Below, in pieces: positions 32,755 to 39,554 of a stretch of DNA of 64,000 bases (position 1 is its first letter; each line of letters starts with the position of its first letter). Source of the DNA: Muribaculaceae bacterium Isolate-036 (Harlan) (GTDB lineage Bacteria; Bacteroidota; Bacteroidia; Bacteroidales; Muribaculaceae). A program made the translations under genes and the position numbers. Location: the NCBI GenBank assembly GCA_003833075.1, contig RIAY01000001.1, positions 124,001 through 188,000 of the forward strand, in the 5' to 3' direction. The notes under the pieces are model-generated. The model did not search any database and had not been told where the DNA came from. It worked only from the letters and a program-made list of their open reading frames with translations.

Positions 32755-33198
32755 TCATAATGTTTTGTCGGCTATGGTGTCGCTAAGTGCGATTTTCATC
32801 TCGGCTGTCGCGACAGTCTCGTCTCCGGTTTTTACTTCCGCACTTATCAGAGTCATGCCGAATATCTCTTCAAGCACGCATATGGAAGTGTGTATTTCTT
32901 CACCCGTTACGGGAAGACGGGTTATTGACAGGTTTCTTACAGCACCTATAAAACCGAGCTGAATGCCTTGCTTAAGAATGTATTTGTTGATGTAGCCTAT
33001 ACGCGCGGCGCATGTCTGTGCAATGTTCTCTATTACACCGGATTCAGTAAATACTCCATTATCTACGAATATGTTTTCCTCTGTGACCGTGGTTGCCGTG
33101 ACCGTCTCTTTGTCATCGAATCCGATGAGTCTGCCAACCATTACAAATGGTTCTTGCTGGGGAAGCAGTTCGTGTATGTCGATCTCTTCAATTTGCAT
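32755..33198 (-). CDS. ApeP-like hotdog dehydratase subunit (Glu half)
   Basis: A 147-residue hotdog protein of the FabA/FabZ-like type. The N-terminal LLPQQEPFVMVGRLI is characteristic of ApeP-like dehydratases. In the active-site region it reads NGVFTESGVIENIAQ, with Glu57 and the AQ kept but no His or FPG motif. The other subunit (26307-26675) has the His but not the Glu. Together they could form one composite dehydratase site. It overlaps the acyltransferase gene by 1 nt. Confidence 0.85.
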   Translation of the reverse strand: MQIEEIDIHELLPQQEPFVMVGRLIGFDDKETVTATTVTEENIFVDNGVFTESGVIENIAQTCAARIGYINKYILKQGIQLGFIGAVRNLSITRLPVTGEEIHTSICVLEEIFGMTLISAEVKTGDETVATAEMKIALSDTIADKTL

Positions 33199-34091
33199 CA
33201 GTCTCTCCAGAAATCAAAATAGTTATACCATTGCGCGGGGTGTTCGTTGACACTCTCTTCAAGCATCGCCACATATTCCCGGGCTAACTCTTCCGCACGT
33301 TGCTTGCCGGATTTATCAGCATTTTTACCTATCCTTCTCACTTTCGCCGTGTACTCTTTTGCACCGGTTTTCATTACTGAAACGAAGAGCATCGGAACAT
33401 CTCTGACGGCTGCCAGAAGAAACGGTCCCTGAGGGAATTTCGCGTCTGAGCCCAAAAACGGTATGCGGAAATTCTTTTGTGAGCCGAAAATCCTGTCTGC
33501 AGGCATGCTGAGTATCTCACCGTCAGCCAGAACCTTGTTGATTTCAAAGAGATGTGACATGTCCGGCTGCATGGATATCATGCGGATGTTGTTTCCTTTG
33601 AAAAGCCTGTTGCGGTTGGTCATCACGCTTTCCTTCTCTCCTCCGAACACCAGTGCATTGAAGCGTTTCTCCTCGGTAGGCAGAGAATATCCGGCTATCT
33701 CATAGTTTCCTATGTGCGAGCTGAGCTGGATAAAACCCTCCGGATCTTCGCATAGCCCTTTGAAAAGATCATACCCTTCCACTTTGATGCGGAATTTTTT
33801 TCCGGCATACATGGCAAACCTGTCGATTACGACCTGTGAGAACGCGCAGTGGTTTTTATATGTCATCCATACTGCTCTCGCTTTGCCGAAATTCATCCCC
33901 TTGCGGTAGAAACCATATATGGCGTTGCGTGCCTTGGAGTTGACAATCATAGTAGGCGGGATTACGAACATGAATACAAAAGCATAGAGCAGACGCACAT
34001 CTGCAGCTTTCAGGAATCTGATAAGCCAGCGGTGCATCCACCCGTTGCCGTAGGTAGTCCCGGCCCATTTGTCATGTCTCAGTTCAGCCAA
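33198..34091 (-). CDS. LpxL/HtrB-type lipid acyltransferase (pigment cluster, ApeD-like)
   Basis: A 297-residue membrane-associated acyltransferase of the lipid A lauroyl/myristoyl family. The HX4E catalytic motif is seen as His126 to Glu131 in SSHIGNYE. An N-terminal hydrophobic helix (about 32-50: DVRLLYAFVFMFVIPPTMIV) anchors it. It likely transfers an acyl or aryl-polyene group from ACP to the lipid carrier. It overlaps the neighbouring ACP gene by 8 nt, in line with use of that ACP as donor. Confidence 0.9.
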   Translation of the reverse strand: MAELRHDKWAGTTYGNGWMHRWLIRFLKAADVRLLYAFVFMFVIPPTMIVNSKARNAIYGFYRKGMNFGKARAVWMTYKNHCAFSQVVIDRFAMYAGKKFRIKVEGYDLFKGLCEDPEGFIQLSSHIGNYEIAGYSLPTEEKRFNALVFGGEKESVMTNRNRLFKGNNIRMISMQPDMSHLFEINKVLADGEILSMPADRIFGSQKNFRIPFLGSDAKFPQGPFLLAAVRDVPMLFVSVMKTGAKEYTAKVRRIGKNADKSGKQRAEELAREYVAMLEESVNEHPAQWYNYFDFWRD

Positions 34092-34326
34092 CTTTGCTTT
34101 CTATATAGCTGTAGAAATCATTGAGAGTAGCAACTCCTGCCATCTCTTCAGGTTTGATCTTGAAACCGAAATTCTTTTCTACGATCACCACAATGTCTAC
34201 GAAGTCGAGACTGTCAATGCCCACGTCCTCTTTAAGGCGGGCATCGGGATAGATTTTTTCCTCATCCACCTCCAGATCTTCTATCAGAAAGTCGCGTACT
34301 TTATTTTCAATTTCCGTGCGATTCAT
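34084..34326 (-). CDS. acyl carrier protein 2 (pigment cluster)
   Basis: An 80-residue ACP with Ser39 in VGIDSLDFVDIVV as the phosphopantetheine site. The acidic helix 2 and length are standard. It overlaps the acyltransferase gene. Upstream are two 14-nt direct repeats (34340-34370). By analogy with E. coli ApeE/ApeF, two ACPs with separate duties are expected. Confidence 0.93.
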   Translation of the reverse strand: MNRTEIENKVRDFLIEDLEVDEEKIYPDARLKEDVGIDSLDFVDIVVIVEKNFGFKIKPEEMAGVATLNDFYSYIESKVG

Positions 34327-34339
34327 TTTATTGTATTAT

Positions 34340-34370
34340 GTGTTTATACTTAAAGTGTGTTTATACTTAA
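34340..34370. repeat. two 14-nt direct repeats upstream of ACP 2
   Basis: GTGTTTATACTTAA occurs at 34340-34353 and again at 34357-34370, a 17-nt period. It fills most of the 55-nt gap between the methyltransferase and ACP genes. Direct repeats of this size before a start codon can be operator half-sites or a duplication by slippage. The function is unknown. Confidence 0.6.
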
Positions 34371-34381
34371 CGCAGATTTTA

Positions 34382-35479
34382 TCATCTTGTTTTACATATT
34401 AGAATGCTGTGCCCTTGTCCGAGTCCGTCGTGTATGGATTCTATTTCCATATCCGCCTCATTGACAAGGCGTATCAGATCTTCCGAATGATACATCTTGC
34501 TGTTACCGTTTGCTATCGCCGTGAAGTATAGACTTGTCAGTGTGAGGCAAAGTGCGGCAGGCTCGAATCTCTGGCGATTCCAAAGGGTCTCCATTATGTA
34601 GAGCCGTGAGCCGGAATCCATCACTTTGGCTGCACGCCTCAGAATACTGACAATCTGCTCTTCGCTGAAACAGTCGAGAAACTGGCTCATCCATACGGCG
34701 TCAAACTTTCTGTCGGCAGGCATCTCCGCTGATTCATCAAGGAGATCGGCACCAAGACCATCGATGCGTTCCGCCCCCGTCTTTCCGGCTATGTTTTCTT
34801 TCATAAGACCTATCTGTTGGGGCAGATCGAGTATTGTGACTCTTACCTCAGGATCATGTGCTACGCAACGCAGTGCCCATCTGCCGGTATTGCCTCCGAC
34901 ATCAAGAAGCGTGCGCGGTTTGTCTGAAAACACGATTTCAAGAGCCTGATCGAAAGAATTGTCAGAGTAGAAATGGTCAAAATCGAACCAGCTTTTTCTG
35001 ATGTGCGGAGGAAGCGAGGACAAACCTTCGTATACTGTGGACCAGTCTCCGAGAGTTTTGAGCCCAGCGGGTTTTCCTTCCTTAAGAGCTTCCTCAAGAC
35101 TGAACCATCCGAGATAATTCACATCATGGTTGAAATTGATATTTACTCTTGTTGCCGGATCATTGAGCAGAAACCAGCCCGTTTTCGAAATGCGGAATCT
35201 GTCGGTCTGGTCATCAACCAGAACAAGTCCGATACACAGGGATGCTTCCAGAAGACATTTTGCGGCATATACGGAAAGTTCAGCCTTTTCAGCTATTTCC
35301 TCGATTGTCATGCCATTGTCGCTGTCGCGCAGCATATCCATAATGCCATTAGACAGCATTATTCTTGCCGTCTGGAAAATGACAGGACCGAAAGCGATAA
35401 ATTCGGCGAGGCGCTGCGCCTCGCGGGCGTTCATCGTTTCCTTGGTGTATTTTTTCTTTAATTCCGGGAATAAATTCAT
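34382..35479 (-). CDS. SAM-dependent O-methyltransferase-like protein (pigment cluster)
   Basis: From MNLFPELKKKYTKETMN the protein has 365 residues. The first 100 residues form a winged-helix dimerisation domain (MTIEEIAEKAELSVYAAKCLLEA), and a class I SAM domain follows with LLDVGGNTGRWAL (GGNTG 195-199), VTILDLPQQ and a Asp-rich middle. This layout is that of plant-type/acetylserotonin-like O-methyltransferases. It would methylate the aryl hydroxyl or a ring carbon of the head group. The longer ORF start (35542) lies inside the repeat element at 35505-35580 and was rejected. Confidence 0.88.
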   Translation of the reverse strand: MNLFPELKKKYTKETMNAREAQRLAEFIAFGPVIFQTARIMLSNGIMDMLRDSDNGMTIEEIAEKAELSVYAAKCLLEASLCIGLVLVDDQTDRFRISKTGWFLLNDPATRVNINFNHDVNYLGWFSLEEALKEGKPAGLKTLGDWSTVYEGLSSLPPHIRKSWFDFDHFYSDNSFDQALEIVFSDKPRTLLDVGGNTGRWALRCVAHDPEVRVTILDLPQQIGLMKENIAGKTGAERIDGLGADLLDESAEMPADRKFDAVWMSQFLDCFSEEQIVSILRRAAKVMDSGSRLYIMETLWNRQRFEPAALCLTLTSLYFTAIANGNSKMYHSEDLIRLVNEADMEIESIHDGLGQGHSILICKTR

Positions 35480-35504
35480 CGCCTTATGATAACCATTGTA
35501 ATTG

Positions 35505-35580
35505 TTTAAACACTGAACTCGTCTTGACTTCAACAATATCATTATTTTAACTTTCGTAAATAAGTCAAGACGAGTTCACT
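35505..35580. repeat. 76-bp palindromic repeat element, copy 2 (internally deleted)
   Basis: Perfect 15-bp terminal inverted repeats lie at 35514-35528 and 35564-35578 (TGAACTCGTCTTGAC). The outer sequence TTTAAACACTGAACTCG matches copy 1 at 11658 with one change. Read on the minus strand, the interior (TTATTTACGAAAGTTAAAAT, then AATGATATTGTTGA) is the left interior of copy 1, with the central hairpin missing. It sits between the methyltransferase gene and a decayed gene and supplies the stop of that remnant's ORF. Confidence 0.75.
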
Positions 35581-35599
35581 CTCTCAAAGAAGAATAATT

Positions 35600-35774
35600 T
35601 TAGAAACCGAGCGAGACACTGAAGACAATGCCGTGGGCGTTCCAATATATCTCCACGAATAACACCTCCGTTTTTGAGATATACCACTCCCTGAAGATTC
35701 TCGGCGTTGGCACACTGTATGCCGGCAAGCGTCATACGTGCCATCATCAATATTTTTCGGAATGGCTGTCTCAT
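35600..35774 (-). pseudogene. remnant of an outer-membrane beta-barrel protein gene
   Basis: The head encodes a signal-like N-terminus and GVVYLKNGGVIRGDI, a hallmark N-terminal segment of a Bacteroidetes family of exported proteins with a C-terminal beta-barrel. After a frame change the sequence reads WNAHGIVFSVSLGF and a stop at 35600-35602, which looks like the last strand of a beta-barrel with the terminal Phe. The middle, probably over 100 codons, is gone. An ORF reading through without the frame change ends in the adjacent repeat at 35565. The repeat and the deletion may be linked. I read it as a dead gene inside the pigment cluster. Confidence 0.55.
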
Positions 35775-35825
35775 AACGGTCGGTTTTAATGGGTTTGCGT
35801 CTATTGTTCTGATACGGTTTACCGG

Positions 35826-37049
35826 TCATGTTGCCTTGCGTATTACAAGCGCGCTGTTAGTGCCTCCGAATCCGAAAGAATTGGAAAGGACAAGATTGAC
35901 GGGAGTCTCTATGGTCTCGCGGGCAATATTCAGATTCTTCGCGGCTTCGCAGGGTTGCTCCAGATTGATGTTGGGGGCTATGAAGCCGTCTCTCATCATG
36001 ATGACGCTATATACGATTTCGCTTGCCCCCGCCATCCAGCATTCATGTCCGGTCATGGACTTTGTGGAACTGATCCATGCCTTTTTGCCATTGAACAGAC
36101 GGTCAAGCGCGATAGCCTCGAACTCGTCGCCCTGCGGCGTGGATGTTGCGTGCGCGTTGACATAGTCTATTTCTTCGGGTGTTACTCCTGCCTGCCGCAG
36201 TGCGCGGGTCATCGCCTTTAGAGATCCGTCATCGCTTGGCTGAGATATTCCGCCTCCGTTTGAAGAGAATCCATAGCCGGTAATCTCCGCAAGTATATTT
36301 GCGCCTCTCGCCACGGCATGGTCGTAATCTTCAAGTATCAACGCGGCGGCTCCGCCGCTTGGTATCAGTCCGTCACGCGATGTGTCGAAAGGTCGTGAGG
36401 CTTTGCTCGGTTCGTCCATACGCACCGAAAAGGCTCCAAGTGCATCGAATGTTGCCATGGAGTAGAAATTCGTTTCCTGTGCGCCCCCCGCAAGAATCAT
36501 GTCCTGTAATCCTTGTCTTATCATCATGAAAGCAAGACCTATGGAATGCGAACCGCTCGCGCAGGCGGCGCTTACTGTGAAGTTGATGCCTTTGAGGCTG
36601 AAGATGGTGCTGAGATTCATGTTGACCGTAGAGTTCATCGACTGGAATATATATCCCGAACCTATAAGTGCCGAATCATGTTTCTCTCTCATTATTTCGG
36701 CAGCCTCGATCACCGGTTTAGCCGATGAGTCGTTGCCGAATATAATTCCTACCTCGTGTTCACGTAGATAGTCGCTGTCGACTCCGGCTTCTTCGAAAGC
36801 CTCTTTGGCTGCCATATATGCATATTCCGCTTCTTCGGAGAGCCCGACGCGCGTGCGTCTGTCGAGAACACCCTTCAGCACCGGATGCTCCAAGATTCCG
36901 GTGAGTCCCGAACGATAGCCGTATTGCAGGCGTTCCGGCTCAATGCCTATTCCGGATCTGCCGTTATACAATGAATCACGTACTTCTTCTTTATTTTTGC
37001 CGATACAGGACCATATTCCCATACCTGTTATCACAACTCTTCTGCTCAT
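35826..37049 (-). CDS. FabF-type beta-ketoacyl-ACP synthase (pigment cluster, ApeR-like)
   Basis: A 407-residue KS of the FabF type with Cys163 (VSAACASGSH), His300 (NAHATSTPQGD) and His335 (KSMTGHECWMAG). It is the most FabF-like of the cluster's ketosynthases and may act as a homodimer in the first condensation, like ApeR. It follows the ketoreductase gene by 26 nt and precedes the remnant gene and repeat, so the cluster is physically interrupted after it. Confidence 0.92.
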   Translation of the reverse strand: MSRRVVITGMGIWSCIGKNKEEVRDSLYNGRSGIGIEPERLQYGYRSGLTGILEHPVLKGVLDRRTRVGLSEEAEYAYMAAKEAFEEAGVDSDYLREHEVGIIFGNDSSAKPVIEAAEIMREKHDSALIGSGYIFQSMNSTVNMNLSTIFSLKGINFTVSAACASGSHSIGLAFMMIRQGLQDMILAGGAQETNFYSMATFDALGAFSVRMDEPSKASRPFDTSRDGLIPSGGAAALILEDYDHAVARGANILAEITGYGFSSNGGGISQPSDDGSLKAMTRALRQAGVTPEEIDYVNAHATSTPQGDEFEAIALDRLFNGKKAWISSTKSMTGHECWMAGASEIVYSVIMMRDGFIAPNINLEQPCEAAKNLNIARETIETPVNLVLSNSFGFGGTNSALVIRKAT

Positions 37050-37075
37050 TGTTTTTTCTGAATCTATTCGGGGAA

Positions 37076-37801
37076 TCAGTATAATCCTCCGTTGACAGAT
37101 ATTGTCTCGCCAGTGATGTATGCCGCACTGTCAGAAGCAAGAAACGCCACGAGTGCCGCCACTTCGTCAGCCTCTCCGAATCTTCCGAGAGGCACTGTCT
37201 TTTTTAATGACTCCTCATCGAGATCTTTCGTCATGTCAGACCTGATGAAGCCGGGAGCCACCGCGTTTACCGTGACTTTGCGGGGGGCGACTTCCTGGGC
37301 AAGAGCTTTTGTGGCACCGATAAGTGCCGCCTTTGCCGCCGAATAGTTCGCCTGTCCCGGCAATCCTTTCAGACCGGAAAGAGACGCGATGTTAATGATT
37401 CTGCCTGACCTTTTGGTGAGCATCCCCTTGAGGACGCGTCTGCTTACGAAAAAGAAGCCGTCGAGGGTGGTGTCAATCACCTTGCGCCATTGGTCTGTCT
37501 GCATGAATATGAGCAGACTGTCTTCGCGGACTCCGGCATTGTTTACCAGCACCGTGATTCTGTCGGAGGGGTGTGACTCTTCCCAACTTTCGATTGCGGT
37601 GTCAACCGATTCTTCGGAAGTCACATCAAAACGGAGCAACTCGGCGGTGCCTCCTTGGGCACGAATGTCCCGGGCAACCTCGAGAGCGGCCTTTTCATTT
37701 GAATGATAATTTATGATAATGGAGAGTCCCTGTCTTGCGAGCCGCCTGCAAATGGCAGCTCCAATTCCTCGTGAGCCTCCGGTCACCAAAGCGAAATTCA
37801 T
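37076..37801 (-). CDS. 3-oxoacyl-ACP reductase (FabG/ApeQ-like, pigment cluster)
   Basis: A 241-residue short-chain dehydrogenase. The NAD(P)-binding TGGSRGIGAA is at 7-16, NNAG at 87-90, and the catalytic Ser140, Tyr153 and Lys157 are in IASLSG and NYSAAKAAL. The C-terminal AYITGETISVNGGLY is the FabG signature end. It reduces 3-oxoacyl-ACP before dehydration. Its ATG overlaps the stop of the ammonia-lyase gene by 1 nt. Confidence 0.93.
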   Translation of the reverse strand: MNFALVTGGSRGIGAAICRRLARQGLSIIINYHSNEKAALEVARDIRAQGGTAELLRFDVTSEESVDTAIESWEESHPSDRITVLVNNAGVREDSLLIFMQTDQWRKVIDTTLDGFFFVSRRVLKGMLTKRSGRIINIASLSGLKGLPGQANYSAAKAALIGATKALAQEVAPRKVTVNAVAPGFIRSDMTKDLDEESLKKTVPLGRFGEADEVAALVAFLASDSAAYITGETISVNGGLY

Positions 37802-39321
37802 TATTCCAGATATCTGATGATGTTGGTTCTTAAATATTTTTCAGTCTCTGCCAATTCTTCATAGAAGGGTGTGTCTTCAATGAATTTTGGACAAATTTTT
37901 CTTATCACGTCATACCGGCAACGAATCTGAGGTGACAGTCTGTCGGCAATTTCCAGACAGTCGGTTGCCTGGGCGAGCGCGATGTAGAGAACTGACATTA
38001 CCTGATAGGCGTTGTCGATCACTTTTCGGCACAAGAGCGCGGAATTTGTGCCCATGCTCACGATGTCCTGGTTGTCGTTGTTGTTAGGTATGCTGTGAAC
38101 ATAGTTCGGCATGGCGAGCGTCTGGCACTCTGCAGTGGTGGATGTTGCCGTGAACTGGCACGCCTGCATTCCATAGTTAAGCCCGAGCACTCCAAGATTA
38201 AGGAACGGGGGCAGAATGCCGTTGATTCGGTCGTGGAAGAGATAGTTCAGCTGGCGTTCGGCAGTCATGGCGACACGTACCATTGCGATTTTTACCTTGT
38301 CTTCCTCCAGGGAAATATAATCACCGTGAAAATTTCCGCCGTGAAAAATGTTTCCGGCGGTATGGTCCACAATCGGGTTGTCGCACGCTGAGTTTATTTC
38401 ATTCTCCAGAACCTCTGCGGCATTTGCGAGCGTGTCGAGAACGGGTCCGTATATCTGTGGAATACAACGCAATGAGTAATATGCCTGAACTTTATGTTCA
38501 AAATAAGAATCCTTGTTTTTTGCGGGGTCATAAAGTTCATGTTCTCGTTTTTTGAGAAGTCCGCTGCCATCGCTTGTCTCCCGGAGCCAGCGTGCAATTG
38601 TCTGCTGTCCCGGCTGACGGCGGCAGATGTTTTCTTCAACCGACATAAAGTCATCGTAAGAAGAGGCAATCTCGTTTATCCAAGCTCCTGCTACGACAGC
38701 ATATTTCAGAAGATTCTCCGCGTAATACTGGTTTACGATGGAAATTCCGGTCATGACGGAAGTGCCGTTGGTCACTGACAGCCCTTCACGAATACATATA
38801 TCCATGGGGCTGAGACCTTCCTTTTGCAAGACATCCGCCGTTTGTCTCCATTCTCCTTTGAAGCGCACTTTTCCTTCACCGATCAGACATAGGGCGATAT
38901 GCGCGAGCTGCACAAGGTCTCCGCTTGCGCCGACACTTCCATGTTCAGGAATAAAGGGATATATGCCGCGGTTGACGAATTCCTGCAGCAACAATATCAC
39001 GGACGGATTGATTCCCGAACGAGCCTGAAGGAAAGTGCCAATGCGTGCGATCATTGCTGCCTTGACCTCTGTTTCGGTCAAAGGATTACCGATGCCAGTG
39101 GCATGGCTGCGAATGATATTATATTGCAACTCAAGGAGATGTTTGTCATCTACACGCCACTGTGCCATTGGCCCGAATCCGGTGTTTATTCCGTAAATCA
39201 CCTTGTCTGCGACAAAGCCCTTTAGAAATTCGTAGGAGTCGCGGACTTCGTCCATTTCCCGGTGGGGGATTGACAAGGGTGTGCCCGAGAATAAGTTATC
39301 GTAAACAGATGACAGTTTCAT
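37801..39321 (-). CDS. aromatic amino acid ammonia-lyase (FjTAL-like), starter supply for the pigment cluster
   Basis: A 506-residue MIO-dependent lyase. The MIO-forming Ala-Ser-Gly is at 132-134 (SVGASGDLVQLAH). YGINTGFGPMAQ, NGTSVMTG, YYSLRCIPQI, HGGNFHGDYIS, QFTATSTTAE and IPNNNDNQDIVSMG match, almost word for word, the tyrosine ammonia-lyase of Flavobacterium johnsoniae as I recall it. The selectivity pair is Ser-His (RSHATG), as in that enzyme, not the His-Leu of Rhodobacter TAL. It should convert tyrosine to 4-coumarate, the aryl starter. It is the first gene of the cluster. Histidine ammonia-lyase is a weaker alternative; no hut genes are near. Confidence 0.9.
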   Translation of the reverse strand: MKLSSVYDNLFSGTPLSIPHREMDEVRDSYEFLKGFVADKVIYGINTGFGPMAQWRVDDKHLLELQYNIIRSHATGIGNPLTETEVKAAMIARIGTFLQARSGINPSVILLLQEFVNRGIYPFIPEHGSVGASGDLVQLAHIALCLIGEGKVRFKGEWRQTADVLQKEGLSPMDICIREGLSVTNGTSVMTGISIVNQYYAENLLKYAVVAGAWINEIASSYDDFMSVEENICRRQPGQQTIARWLRETSDGSGLLKKREHELYDPAKNKDSYFEHKVQAYYSLRCIPQIYGPVLDTLANAAEVLENEINSACDNPIVDHTAGNIFHGGNFHGDYISLEEDKVKIAMVRVAMTAERQLNYLFHDRINGILPPFLNLGVLGLNYGMQACQFTATSTTAECQTLAMPNYVHSIPNNNDNQDIVSMGTNSALLCRKVIDNAYQVMSVLYIALAQATDCLEIADRLSPQIRCRYDVIRKICPKFIEDTPFYEELAETEKYLRTNIIRYLE

Positions 39322-39385
39322 AATGTTGTCATTTTTTTACAGCATTCTTAAATGCTCAAAATTAAAACAGATAGCCGCAGCTATG

Positions 39386-39393
39386 CAAAGTTA
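39386..39393 (-). promoter_or_regulatory. -7 box of the pigment cluster promoter
   Basis: The minus strand reads TAACTTTG, matching TAnnTTTG, 64 nt before the ammonia-lyase start. No clear TTTG is at -33. As it is the only good box upstream of the 22-gene run, it is the likely main promoter. Confidence 0.5.
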
Positions 39394-39520
39394 GCAAAAT
39401 TTTTCCTAAACAGGATGTTTTTGGTCATGTTTTTACCTCCATCCCGACCTGATGTATGCGTATTTTTGCGTATTGGTGGTGATTTGGCAAATATAATGGA
39501 AGATTTTGAAAAAGAATTGT

Positions 39521-39528
39521 TAAATTTG
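39521..39528 (+). promoter_or_regulatory. -7 box for nadB
   Basis: TAAATTTG matches TAnnTTTG and ends 26 nt before the ATG. The -33 element is not clear. Confidence 0.5.
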
Positions 39529-39554
39529 CAAGTTGCAAGTTAATCCATTCAGAG

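Noticed and set aside
35480..35542. Longer start of the methyltransferase
   Set aside because: These codons come partly from the repeat element and have no match to the family N-terminus.
17845..39321. True flexirubin cluster (with dialkylresorcinol)
   Set aside because: No DarA-like (aromatising cyclase-type) or DarB-like (CHS/FabH-type) genes were seen in or beside the cluster; all ketosynthases are of the KAS I/II type.
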